From Neostapfia colusana (Eukaryota; Streptophyta; Magnoliopsida; Poales; Poaceae), in the NCBI GenBank assembly GCA_030760725.1, contig JASWHV010000010.1, positions 37,329,760 to 37,393,759 on the forward strand: DNA of 64,000 nt, read 5' to 3'. Shown one piece after another: positions 34,201 to 45,900 of this stretch. The notes under the pieces were generated by a model. The model did no database searches, was not told the DNA's origin, and saw nothing but the letters and a program-made list of their open reading frames with translations. Position numbers and translations under genes: made by a program. The first letter of the stretch is position 1. Each line of letters begins with the position of its first letter.

Positions 34201-35676
34201 TCTGGTCAAACAATGGATGATTCCTTTATGTTTGGTCAACCAATCCATACCCAAAATAATATCTATTCCCTGTGAATCTATCACTATGAGGTTAGCAGTA
34301 AATACTACCCCATTAATGTCTAGGTTCACTTTGGGACACACTTGTCTTGTTCTTATTTCTCCACCTGGAGAGTTTACAGCTAGCATATGGTTCATTTGTA
34401 TGGTTGCTAGGTCATGCTTCTTAACAAACCCTTGAGCAATGAACGAGTGGGTAGCACCAGAATCAAACAGCAGGGTTGCAAGGTGTAAATTGGCAGGAAA
34501 CTTACCAACTACCACGTCGGGTGCCTCTTGTGCTTCCTCCATAGTGACGTGGTTCACCCGTCCTCTCATTACATTCTGCTGTTGTGGCTGCGCAGGCTTC
34601 TTCTTTGGGCATTTATGGGCGTAATGCCCCACATCACCACAGCTAAAACATTGCACCCCAACCTTAGGTGCTTGGCCTTTAGTGTCTTGGGGTTGGTTTG
34701 GAGGTCCTTGCACTGCTGGTCGAGGTGGATATGCGGGGCGAGGCTGCTGTACAAACTGACGTCGTGGCTGTGCTGGTGCTGCCGGAGGCCTGTAATTCGG
34801 GTTGTACCCTCTTGGTGCTGAGTAGGGTACCGCAGCACGGTTCGTCTGCCCTGCTGATTGCTGCATCAGACGTGGGCGGGTGTTGCTCCCTGAGGCTTGA
34901 TGTGACCACCCGGCCTTCCTCTTATTCTCATTTTCCAAGGCCTTCAGCTTCCTTTCTACCACAAACGCTCTGTCCACCATCTTTTGAAAACTTTCATACT
35001 CATTTGAGGACATTGCACACTGCATCTCTGTGGTAAGTCCTTCCACAAAACAATCTTGTTTCTGCTCATCAGTCTCTATGTCCCGTGGGGCATAACGGGA
35101 TAGTTGAGTAAATTTAGTGAGGTATTCCCTCACCGTCATGTTTCCCTGCTACAGTCCCAAAAACTCCTTCCTCTTGTTTTTGAGTTCACCTCTTGGGATG
35201 CAATGGTTGCGGAAGCTACGCTTGAACTCTTCCGAAGTGATGTTCTCAGGGTTATGATGGGCGGCCACGTAGGCGGTCCACCAATCAGCAGCAGGTCCAT
35301 GCAATTGATGAGCGGCAAACAGCACCCTCTCATACCCTTGGCACTGTATGATCCTCATCTTACTTTCAATGGTCTTCAGCCAATCATCTGCCTCCAGAGG
35401 TTCAGCAGCACTTGCAAACTTTGGAGGTTGAGTTCCTAGAAACTCATTCAACCTTGGTTGGCGTGGTGCAGCTTATGGAGGTGGAACTTGATGCAAGTTG
35501 GCCACCACTTGAGTCAAGTTCTGGATGAGCTGATTTTGATTCTCCAGCATTTGGTGGAGAGGGTCAACTTCTTCATGGCGACCACCCCTGTCCTGGCCTC
35601 CAGAAAGATGAGGGTTGCACGCCTCATCGTTGTTGTTGGCGGGGTTGGCAGCACGTCCTTTTCCTCTTTCGGCCAT
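31207..35676 (-). pseudogene. B gag-pol polyprotein, two nonsense codons in Gag
   Basis: Gag starts at ATG 35676. Stops at about 35473 (CAA-to-TAA after QVPPP) and 35149 (CAG-to-TAG) interrupt Gag. From 35139 one frame of 1310 codons is open to 31207. By residue from 35139: zinc knuckle CFSCGDVGHYAHKC about 164, protease LFDSGATHSF about 224, RT about 400-600 with FVVVFIDD about 532-539, RNase H about 680-795, integrase HHCC about 896-936 and DDE residues near 966, 1027 and 1063, chromodomain about 1259-1306 with CKVQW and ATWERED. In RNase H the usual YTDHKS is YTAHNS, so one catalytic Asp is Ala. The chromodomain reads histone marks and steers integration in related chromoviruses. Length and order are normal for the clade; only point mutations disable it. 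Confidence 0.94.
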
Positions 35677-35980
35677 CTGGCAGAATCAAACAATGTTAAT
35701 TTGAAAGCATTTAGTATCATCTTACTACTTTCACTTGTTTGTATTTTGAAGTGTTGAGGCTTTGTTATACTTTTCTGAGGGTTCATTTCTCACACAAAAA
35801 CAAATGCAATATTATTTCATGTGGGTTCACACACCAAAGCAAAACAACCTAAAGACGAGGCTGTGGACAATTGCTCATGGCTTCCACAACTCACGTCACA
35901 CACCAAGCATTATCACACCCTTAACTTAACTTAACGACTCGCCTATTCGACATCTTGCTGACTAAGGGAGGGACTCTACA
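35677..35980 (-). other. Spacer between accessory ORF and gag of B
   Basis: 304 bp without a conserved ORF; colinear with the equivalent spacers of A and H. I see nothing else in it. Confidence 0.5.
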
Positions 35981-36760
35981 CTACTCGTTTTCTTGAGCTG
36001 GCTCCTCGGGATCTTCCTCATCATTTTGGCTTCCTTCTGACTCTACTTTGCGTGGGGAGTCTGCTGGTGGAGAAGTGTGACGACGCCTGATCGCTCGGCG
36101 ATCCGGGGAGTCAGGAGTCCATGTATCATTCACGGTGACACACAGTTCATTTCCATCTCCTCTTTCTCTCGCCTTTAAGCAGGCTCGCAGCAACGCCTCC
36201 GTTTCCTTCAGGGTGTCCCGGACATCCTGAAGCTCTTGTTGACACTCCTGCAGTCGAGTGCTGAGCATAGCAGCATCCTCTAAGCACAAGTCCATGTGCT
36301 CATGGGAAGTCCCTTGCTGCACTGGTGGGTACATGTATTCCGTGGTACCACTCTCACGTTGGAGGACATACATGTACTCAGTTTTGTCCAAGTGGCGACG
36401 ATAGATGTGGCTCTGGCAGGTGATGGCCTCCCAGGTGACATCTTTCTCCGCATCGACCTGTGTTGCTCGACAAGCTGGAGAGTGGTGAATCTTAAGCAGC
36501 TGATTTTCGTGTATAATCCTCATCTCTGAACTCCATTCTTCCCTCTTCTCACGGATGGTCCTGGTGGAGTTATAGTGGATGATTATCTTGCCCGTGTTGC
36601 CGGCGGCTTCGAGCATACGCCGAAGACGGCGCAATAAGCCTCCTACTACCAATCCGTAGGAAAGGTACGTCACCGGATGACTCTCCTCTCTCTCGGCAAG
36701 GGCAACTACGGGAACTCTCCCTCCTGTGGACTTGCGAGCGGTACGAATCATGCGAACCAT
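35981..36760 (-). CDS. Accessory ORF upstream of gag in B, intact, 259 aa
   Basis: An uninterrupted ORF from ATG 36760 to TGA/TAG-type stop at 35981, lying about 200 bp after the primer binding site and 304 bp before gag, same strand. Residues 1-10 are basic (MVRMIRTARK). The middle contains VTYLSYG, a HYNSTRTIREKREEW block and a DAEKDVTWEAITC block. Residues about 160-195 (DAAMLSTRLQECQQE onward) look like a coiled coil. The tail is Arg/Ser/Pro-rich then acidic (EEDPEEPAQENE). There is no signal peptide or membrane segment. No function is known to me. Copies in A and H are colinear and keep length except for single nonsense changes, so it was probably maintained by selection when the elements were active. 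Confidence 0.8.
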   Translation of the reverse strand: MVRMIRTARKSTGGRVPVVALAEREESHPVTYLSYGLVVGGLLRRLRRMLEAAGNTGKIIIHYNSTRTIREKREEWSSEMRIIHENQLLKIHHSPACRATQVDAEKDVTWEAITCQSHIYRRHLDKTEYMYVLQRESGTTEYMYPPVQQGTSHEHMDLCLEDAAMLSTRLQECQQELQDVRDTLKETEALLRACLKARERGDGNELCVTVNDTWTPDSPDRRAIRRRHTSPPADSPRKVESEGSQNDEEDPEEPAQENE

Positions 36761-36962
36761 CTAAAACAAAAAGAATTTAAACTTAGATTAGATAAACTTC
36801 TTAAACAAAAATCCTATTTTGAATGAAAATCGGGGTAAGATAAAGAAAGTGACTCATTAAATAACACTTTTCAACACACACCTTGTAAAAATAGTTTTTC
36901 TAAGAAAATAAGGTCCTTAAATACGTCCATTTCTACCTAGGTCCACGTTCCTACAGGCAACC

Positions 36963-36976
36963 TGGCTCCGATACCA
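36963..36976 (-). other. Primer binding site of B
   Basis: Minus strand TGGTATCGGAGCCA, one base from the initiator Met tRNA site, four bases inside the 5' LTR. Confidence 0.85.
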
Positions 36977-36980
36977 CTTC

Positions 36981-39900
36981 TGTCACACCCGGTTTTTCCG
37001 AAGAAACAACCAAGTGAATATCACATTTACGCCAGGATCATTTTCTCATACATGTGATGATAAATAGTGAAGCATCATTTATTACAAGCCAGGTGTCGAA
37101 TATAAATAATTCTTACATTCGCAAATGTCTCAATGGACAATAATAAGTTCATCACAACTAAATAAACTAGCAGCGGAATATTATTCTTGAGGGCTACGTC
37201 ACAGGCGTTGCCCGGGGTCTCCATGAACCTAGAAACCTTCTTCGGGTCCAAAGTCTTGGTCATTATACACCACCTCATTATCTTGACCTGAGCAGCAATA
37301 TAAACCAACAAATATGCAAGGTTGAGTACCAATGTACTCAGCAAGTGTGGGAAAATTACATCATGCATGGCTAGATCAAGGAGAGGTTGAACTCATGGTT
37401 AAAGCACTACGCAATTAATACCTATCACCTTAGCTTAGTAAGCACCTACATTTCTACACAGGTGAAATGGTCCCAATCTCCCATCCCATCATCATAATCA
37501 AATAACCATAATATCATTTCCAATGTTAAGCTTCCCGCTTAACATCCACAACTTCCAAAACCATCACTCCTCTAATCATGAATAAGTCCAAGCCGCTCTT
37601 GACCGTGAGCATGGCTGTCATGACAGTTTTGACTCTGCAGAGTTTGTACCACTGTACCCACATGTAGTGATTTCATCCCCCGTTGCCGGGTGGACTAAAA
37701 GAACCTCCATTATGCCAGTGGCTACGAACCACATTCACACTTCCCAGGTGTGTAGCCAGGAGATCACTACGAAGCCTTTACAAAGGGATTCCCGACGAGC
37801 GTGGGCCCACTGAGGTTTCACCCCTAACAGCATACAAGAGGCTCCAACCCCGCTGCAGTGGCCCCCTCTTGAGCCTTGCTGTTCATATGGTAGTCCAGCT
37901 GACACCTATTCCCCGCACCATCCAACACACCCATACTACGCCGGGGATACACCTAATTAATAGGCCAAGCTGCCCCATCTCAGCATGTGGTTGGCACGGT
38001 AAAGACAGGTTACATGCTCCATGAACCGGTTCTGGTCTTGAAAAGGAATAACTTGCTCTTGAGCAGGTTCTACATCATACCATCACACATAACAAAAGAA
38101 AAATAACAATCCATAAGACATAGTTCACACTTCCACTTCATACAAACCACACATTCACATTCATGAAAGTAATTTACCATTATATGTGTTGTGGTTACTC
38201 TATGTGTGTTGATTTGTGGCTTGCATGCACTTTTAATCATGTGTATATGATTCCTACTTTTGTGTTCACATTTATACTTACCTACTATATATATATGAGT
38301 TTCCAATTTAAATAAATTCCTTATATTCAACTACTACACCTTTTTACTACCAAGTATGTATGAAAGGTATTTTTATTCTCCCTATGTGCCTTCAGAATTT
38401 CTACCAACCCTAAACTGAATTCTTTGGATTTTAGAAACTCCATTTATCATTTACTAGTTGCTATATTTTCAGATTTATTTTCCTATGCATAAATGTGTAC
38501 TTTATTATGAAAATAGTAATACACATCATATAAACAGAATAGGTTCTGGTCCTAAATAATTTAATAACATATTTTGACCTTTGCCTCAGATGTAAACTAT
38601 TTCACAATTATTTTCCCTATTTTCTAAAACTATTCATTACTTAAAAATGTGTCCCTAAATGTGAATAATAAATTAAACAGATTCAATTCAGCCCAAAATA
38701 TGTTTTTATCTCACTCCAAAGTTTTCTAAATACTAAGAAAGTTTTTAATTTAATTATGACAATATGTTTGTCCCACTTTTTAATTTTTAAACACTAGCCA
38801 CATATTCAATTTCATAATTTAAATACTAAACAGGGCTAAAAAGGTAAACTCACCCCGTTACAGGGTCTATAATATTATTTTCAGAATTTCCTGGAGTCTA
38901 GCTACACTTATCAGAGGTGTTTTTCCTAATTTTTATTAAGTCCAGGGGCTAAAACTGATTTTTAAATGAATTTACATGATTTCTGAAGTTCCAGGGGCTA
39001 GATCAGAAGTTTCCGGGGCTAGCACTTATTTCCTGAGAACCCCAGGGGGTAGCACGTAAGATTTCCAGTCTTTATAACGCGGGGCTGACGTGGACCGTCC
39101 GATTTTAAACCGACGGCCGAGATTATTCATCGAACCGGTACGCGGGGATTTAAACCCTACCGTGCGATTTAAAATAAACGGCGCACAAGCGGCCACGTCG
39201 CTCTGATCGAGCGCGGGCGGCGCTGCCGGCAGCGCACGGCGGCGGGAAGCGGCGATCTCGCCGGAGACTTTCGGATCTTTGAGAATTCTTCCTAGAACTG
39301 TGATTTTATGGCATAGATCGGTAGAGGGGAGGTCGGGGATCTCACCTCGGGTGTTTTCTTGAGCTCGGAGGTCCTGGAAAGTGATCGGCGATGAGGTCCG
39401 AGGCAAAACCACGGTGAAGCTCGTCGGCGCTGCGTTTACACCGCGAATCACCGAGTTTTCTGTACCTGCAAGGTTCCCCGGAGGCGGTGGATCAAGACCA
39501 GCGAGTTAGATCGGAATTTCCGAGCTTAGATCGGCCAGAATTCGCCGGAGAAGTCTCGGTTCTCACCGGAGTAAAAATCAGCGATCGTGGGGGAAAAACA
39601 GAACGAGGACGGGGTTTTTATAGACGGGGGAGGGCGGCGGGGCGGTTTAGATCACGTCCGTGTCGCCTACGAACAGAATTCAGCGGGGATACGCCGAAAT
39701 CCCGATCGGTTTTGATTCGGGTGCGAGGGAGTCCGGCGCTGTCGCGAGGTAGACGAAGATCGGGTGGGTCCCACCGGTCAGTGTGAGGAAGCGGCGCGCG
39801 CGGCTGCGGGCTGGCGCGGGCGCTGGCTGGGCCGGCTAGTGGGTTTCGTCCCACTGGCCGCTTTTTTCTGTTTTCTCTTTTTCTTTTTCTATTTCTTTTC

Positions 39901-40029
39901 TGATTTGAGTTTAATTTGAATTCCAGTTTGAATTTGAATTTTTGCAAAACATGCAACTCGTCCAAAAAATTTTTAAATTCCCCTCTTAACATGATTTAGG
40001 GCTTTGAATCAAAATTTTGGGGTGTTACA
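36981..40029 (-). repeat. 5' LTR of B (3049 bp) with internal deletion
   Basis: Same ends as the left LTR of B. At about 38029 it lacks about 390 bp corresponding to 28776-29160 of the left LTR; the join falls at short GTCCT-like matches. The deletion must postdate insertion, since LTRs are identical when formed. No gene inside. Confidence 0.93.
39615..39622 (-). promoter_or_regulatory. TATA box of the B 5' LTR
   Basis: Minus-strand TATAAAAA within CGTCTATAAAAACCCC, about 410 bp from the LTR 5' end; the same box is in H (48612) and the other LTR of B (30746). Confidence 0.6.
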
Positions 40030-42250
40030 AAGCATGGCTAAGCATAAGCATATGTGTAAATGACATAACAAAATAAATCCCAACCCAGGCTACAAGGAAA
40101 TAAGATAATGAAAATCTAGTGAAACTTCCTAGCTTGGGTATCATATTTCAAATTGACAATGCAATTAAATTCTAACTACACATCCTAGTATAGGATCAAA
40201 GTGGTGAAGGACACTTGCCTTCTTCCTGCTGCTCTGGGAATAGAAAGTCTTGATCTTGAAAGGTGAGAACTTGCTCTGGGGCAGGTTCTACTCATGCCAA
40301 TACACATAGCAAAAGAAAACAACAACCCATAAGCCATAGTCCACACTTTCACTCATGCAAACCACACATACATACATATTAAAGTCATTCATATGTTTAA
40401 GTGTTGTGGTTACCCTAGATGTGTTGATTTTAGGCCTACATGCACTTTTAAACATATATATATTATTTCTAACTTTTGTATTCAGATTTCTATTTGCACA
40501 CTATATATTAATTTCCAATTTGAACAAATTCTCTATATTTAATTAATACACTCCTTAGCCACAAAATTTGCATGAAAGAAAGTTTCCTACTCCAAATAGG
40601 TTTTTAGATCTTCTACAAAATCTTAATTGGAAGTTTTTGAAAATAAAGACCTCATTTAACATTCTCTACTTATGCATACTGATTTTCCTATATTTTCAGA
40701 TTTATTTTCTATGTCTAAAAGTGAATTTTAATATTAAAATAGTAAGACATATCATCTAAACAGAATAGGTTCTGATCTAAAATGTTCAATAATATATTTT
40801 TTGAACTTCCTCTCTGATGTGAACCAAATTTAAATTTATTTTATCAGTTTTCAGAATTATTTTCTAGCCTAAAAATATGTTTCTAGAAACAATAAAAATG
40901 AGCAACACTTAGGCAGATCTCATTTCAGCCTAAAATAAATTCTTATTCTAAAGGTTTTCCAAGTGCTAGGAGAGTTTAAATTTGCATTTACACATGTGTT
41001 TGCCTCACCTTTTAAATTTAAATCCTAGTCACATATTCAAATTTTGAATTTAATATCCTACAGGGTCTAAAAGGCAAATCCACCCTACTACAGGGTTTAA
41101 TTTACTATTTCCTAAATTTTCAGGGGCCTAGTTACACATAACAGAGGGGTTTTTCCTAATTTTTATTAACTCCAGGGGCTAAAACTGATTTTTAAATGAA
41201 TTTACATGAATTTCTGAAGGTCCAGGGGCTAGATCAGAAGTTTTCGAGGCTAGCTCGTGTTTTCCGAGATCCCCAGGGGGTAGCGAGTAAGAATCCCGAC
41301 CTTTATAATGAGGGGCCGACGTGGACCATCCGATTTAAAACAGACGGCTGAGATTATAACGCGAAGTGGTACGGGTTAGATCTAATAGGAACCACATGAT
41401 TTAAAATGGATGGGCCTCAGGGGGCCACGTCGCCCTGGCCGTGCGCGGGCGGCGCTGCCCGGCGGCACGCGGCTGCGGGAGGTGGCGATCTCGCCGGAGA
41501 TCTTCGGGTTTGGTCTATACTTCCTAAAACTTGGATTTCTTGGAATAGAACGGAAGAGGGGAGGTAGGGGATCTCACCTCGGGGTTTTTCTTGAGCTCGG
41601 GGGCCCTGGAACGCGGTCGGCGACGAGGTCCGAGGTGAAAACATGGTGGTGCTCGCCGGAGCTGTGTCCCGAGCGCGAAACACCGGGTTTCCTTCACCTG
41701 CGAGACTCCCCGGAGGCGGTGGAACATGATCAGCACGTTAGATCAGGAAATTCGAGTGAGGATCGAAGGAACTCGGTGGTAGAAGCTTCGGTTCTCACCG
41801 GAGAGAAAAAGGGAGTGGCGCTGGGGAATTCGGCGAGTTTCCTTGCGTGGAATGCACGAGGAGAGGCGGCGGAGGATTGGTTTGTATAAGTAGCAGCGTC
41901 CGGGGCCGAAGATCGGGCTGGGGGCGCGGGTTTCCGGAGGTTGGTTTTGATTCAGGTGCGAGAGAGGGCCGGGGTCGGTTGGGGCGCGCGCGAGGAGAGG
42001 GATGACACGCGCGCCCCGCGTGTCAGAGAGAGGGAGAGAGGGGGGGGCGTGGGTTTGGGCTGGCTGGTGCGCGGTCTTGGGCCGGCTGAGTCGGTTTCGG
42101 CCCACTAGCCATTTTTGTTTTTTCCTTTTCCTTTTCTTTTTCTGTTTTGATTTGAATTTGAATTCCAGTTATAATTTGAATTGCTTTATCACATGCATTA
42201 TGTCCAAAAAAATTTAAATTCCCCTCTTTAGCAGGTTTTGGGGTGTTACA

Positions 42251-42904
42251 GCGCCCGCTCCTTTTCTTCCGTCTGTTCAAAGGTCAGCGGCTAGCAATGC
42301 CATGGAGGAGCTGCGGCTACAGTTGGCGCGTCGGGAGCGCGCCATTACAGATCGGGAGCCAGCCATGGCCACCGAGGAGAAGAAGGTCACCAAGTGGTTG
42401 GAGGCTTGCGAGAGCGACCTGAAGGCCCGCGCCGAAGAGCTGGGGCTTCGGGAGACAGCTCTGGCTTAGAGGGAGGAGCAGGACTCCCGGGAACGCCAGG
42501 TGGTGGAGGAACTCAAGGCTTTGCGGTCCGTCGAGGCTAAGGCGGTCTGGAGCTTTGTTGGTGAAGCGGAGTCCGCTCTGGTGCCGTTCGGTTTCAGTCC
42601 TGTGAGGCCAGGGGCTCCAGAGCAGGGGGTGACCGATGCGCTCCCGGCGCTCAATGCTATCAGTGCTAAGCTGGGGTGGCTCGAGACTGTGGTTGCTGAT
42701 GAGCTCGAGGCCGAGGGGAGGAACTTGGCGAAGGAGGTCGTCACACATGTGCTGGCGTGCTTCTGGAGCCGGGACACTTCCCTCTCTCTGGAGCCAGTAA
42801 GACTGGGCCCCGTCGACGAGCGGGAGGAAGCTGCTAGGATTGAAGTCGGGGATGTGGCCACCCATGTAGCCTCCAGGTTCCAGCGGGAGTCCGGGGAATC
42901 CTAA
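42251..42904 (+). pseudogene. C: Transposase_28-like gene, 3' part (coiled coil and C-terminal domain)
   Basis: After the second GCGCC duplication the Ala/Pro-rich frame of the 5' part continues in phase. It leads into a charged coiled coil (MEELRLQLARRERAI from about 42302). An in-frame TAG at about 42467 interrupts it. The C-terminal domain has LVPFGFSPV, LEAEGRNLAKEVVTHVLACF and LEPVRLGPV blocks, matching my memory of the C-termini of these grass retroelement genes, and ends TAA at 42902-42904. The 3' UTR runs to 42977 and, beyond D2, from 46917 (GGAGCTTTGAATGAATGAAT, an AATGAAT-type polyadenylation region). Confidence 0.7.
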
Positions 42905-42977
42905 GTAGTCGCCTCCATGGCCGGAAGGCCTTGTACCTTTTCTTTCTTGCTTTTGTTGAGTCTGTAGTCTAGCTCAT

Positions 42978-45900
42978 TGTGGGGAACCCCTTCCGAGATC
43001 CACACTCCAGGATACACATTGGGTGGTGCCGTGCGATGCGGCACCCAACAACATACACGAAAAGAACCATAAAGTACAAAGTCTTTTATTTCTCAAGATA
43101 ATGTCATTTACAAAATAATGTACCACGAGGGTACACGCAGCGGAATTTACATACACACTTACTCTCGGTCCTAACTATGCAAAAGAGAAGACGTCCAGCC
43201 CACGGACGCTTCTTACTAGCTTCCACAAGGATAAGTGCAGCGGCAGGGTTTCCGGTGAGTCTCTGATGGCTCACCGAACAACCATCTTCATAGCAAATTT
43301 TATAACCTGCAAAACACTAATAATGCAACCGTGAGCACGATGGCTCAGCAAGACTTATCCGACACTCCTAAACATGGAACTCTATGTGCAGGGATTACTA
43401 ACATAGGAAAGACATGATGCAATAACGACACGCCTAAATGTTAGTCCTTACTTTCAGTTTAATAGCAGCAGATTATTATGCCTTAGGCAGCCCTCACATT
43501 GGAAGTCCACAATCAAACAAGAAACACTTTCCTCCGATGTGGTGATGCCCAAAGAGGAAAATAAACTTAATGAGCTCTACACTATAACATACATGGTTTG
43601 CAATACAAATAACTTAAGAACTTCACGACAGCAATAATTCATTTCACTTCATATGGAAGTTGTTACTACGTCACAACACAGTGAACAAGTGGTACTCATA
43701 TAACCGCGAGGGATGGTGATTGCAATCAGGACACACCCGGAATACATGACACATACACCCTCCTCGAAAGACTCACACGAGCTCTTTCTTACGTTGTATG
43801 CAGCAACCTTTCACCCGTCACTTTAATGCCGAACCAGTTCCGCCTACCCATCAGAAGGGCCACTACACGGAACACGTCGAAGTTGCTCCGCTAGCGGGTT
43901 TACACCTCTGACAACAACCCCCAAAGGATGGCCGTATAAGTTTCGACACGAGAGTACCCGAGTTACATCGGTTTATCGGGTCCCATATATCCGATATGCA
44001 TCTGGTACTGTTCAAACTTGCTCAGCAGGGCAGCATACGCATCGGTCCTTAACCGACACAAACAGAGCTACAGCCACACAGGCCCAACGTCCTGCTGCTC
44101 CTACTCTCTGCTTGGTCTCATTTTCCATTCCAGAACTTTCATTCTCTAGAATCATACCCCGCTGTACCCACATCCTAAACTCGTGGGTAGCTTCCAACTA
44201 CCCGACTTGTACCGGATCCTATACAACATTAGCCTAGCAGAAACTACACGAAGGTAGCCTATTCTACCCTGTACTCCAAGGGGTTTGTGGGTCATGCATT
44301 TGGAGTATCAATCACCTTGACCTAATGCACAATACATGCTAGACCAATAGAAGTGATACAAAGTAAAATATAACTAAAAGCTGTTAAATGCAAACCGGGG
44401 CTTGCCTTATGTTGCTGCAGGTTTAGTTCTACTTTATAGTCAGTATCTTGGCGATGAGTTAAGCTTCAACTTGCTGCTCCGAGTCAAGTTGCCCGTTGAC
44501 CTCCTTCGTCGTATTTCCTACCGATATGAATATGCACAGTTTTTAATACAATTAACTGAATTATAAAACAAATGTCTTTTAGGAGCTAAGGATGGTTTAT
44601 ACCAACTCTAAGGTGAGTAAGAATCTCTGTTATGGACAAGAACAGAGAACTTAAGCTGGCAGTAGATGTTGGTTGGAGTAAAATTCAAAGAGTTATATCT
44701 AATGGACATAAGAAAGGTAGTGGAAAGAACCAGCAGAAAACTAGAGAAGATGATCTCAACTTGCTCTGAAATTTTTACAGTGGTCCATAGATCATACATA
44801 GGTATGGCTTGCAAAATTTCAGACATAGTTGATGGAATATGTGGCCTAGGGAATTTTCTTACTATTTGGATTCTCTGAATTCCTATGACAATAATAGTGT
44901 CTTGGCATGCTCCAAATGTGGCTTTTCAGAAACTTAATAGTCTCATGAGTCCATAGGACTTGGTTTCACCATTTTTGCAGCTTCCTACACCGAGATATGA
45001 CTTTTCCAAACTTGGTTAAAAGTCTGAAAATGTCTCTGTTCATTTTCCCATTTTTCAGAGACATAGAGGATTCAAACAACATTTGGCCAAGCAAATTGAG
45101 TCTAATGCCTTTGAACATATTACTGGAGTTCAAAGATTATTGGAAGAATGTCTTGCCCAAATTTGGGAATTTTCCAATTAACAGAACTCCTGTACAAATT
45201 CATACAAGATTTTCCTTAAATGAATTAATGAGCCAAATCCAAGGATTTTCATAAATATTGGGCTGCACCCCTGGATAGTACTCTTTGAGAGGAATCCAAC
45301 AAAATTTGTTTCACAATTTTTAGACACTCCTACACAAAGTTATGGCTCTCCAAAGTTTGAACTGAAATGGGAAAATCTGGAAAATGTTTAAATGCTGACA
45401 GTGGGTCCCACTCGTCATCCCTAACCTCCAGCCACGCGCCAAACAGAGCAGTGGCGGCTGCCTCCGGTGAGGTCGCCGGAAAAGCACTTCCCAGCCACCT
45501 CTGGACCCCCTGCTGGCCGCCCACCCCCCCCCCTCCCCCCCATTTTCCCCCATGCTGAACTCATTGGTGAGGTCGCCGGCGGCTGAAACTCACTGGAAAA
45601 TGGGGCGCACCGGCAACAGCAAACCCTAGGGCTCCGGCGAGGTCGTGCGCGGTGATTTCTCCACAAAATGGTCGGTTCTTGAGCTCTAAAGCACCAGAGA
45701 ATCATGGAGAAGACCGACATGAGGTCTAAACAGGCCGGGGAGAGCTCCAAACCTATCGGAACCGTGCACCCGACATGGTTCAGTGGTATACTCTCGAAAA
45801 GAACTCGAATTCCTCGCTCCACACTCAATTTCTTGGTCCAAAATCGATGGAGGAGGTGTGCTAGGTAGTTGAGAACTTGTGTCCGGAGTTTGAAACACAA

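Larger units (their letters stand above)
27723..40029 (-). mobile_element. B: complete-length chromovirus nested in the LTR of A
   Basis: Two LTRs, primer binding site, intact accessory ORF and a nearly open gag-pol. The 5-bp duplication AAGCA flanks it (27718-27722 and 40030-40034), and the LTR of A continues on each side. B and H belong to one subfamily (LTR start GGTTTTTCCGAAGAAAC on the B plus strand) and A to a sister subfamily. Element B is about 12.3 kb. Confidence 0.95.
17437..42250 (-). mobile_element. A: complete-length chromovirus, nested in gene C and itself split by B
   Basis: The structure is 3' LTR (17437-20871), polypurine tract, gag-pol (25198-20916), accessory ORF (26298-25528), primer binding site and 5' LTR (26512-27722 plus 40035-42250). 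The 5-bp target duplication GCGCC is at 17432-17436 and 42251-42255. Ends on the minus strand are TGTAACACCCC and GGGTGTGACA. LTRs plus chromodomain-containing pol place it in the Tekay-like chromoviruses. The gag-pol carries stops, a frameshift and a deletion, so it is not autonomous. Confidence 0.93.
26512..42250 (-). repeat. 5' LTR of A, split by element B
   Basis: Parts 26512-27722 and 40035-42250 together give about 3.43 kb, matching the left LTR of A (3435 bp). The break corresponds to the left LTR around 18653-18657. The short region 27255-27290 differs from the left LTR: a stretch around the ACTTCCCAGGTG equivalent is lost and ATTATGCCGGGTG-like sequence stands there instead. No gene inside. 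Confidence 0.92.
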
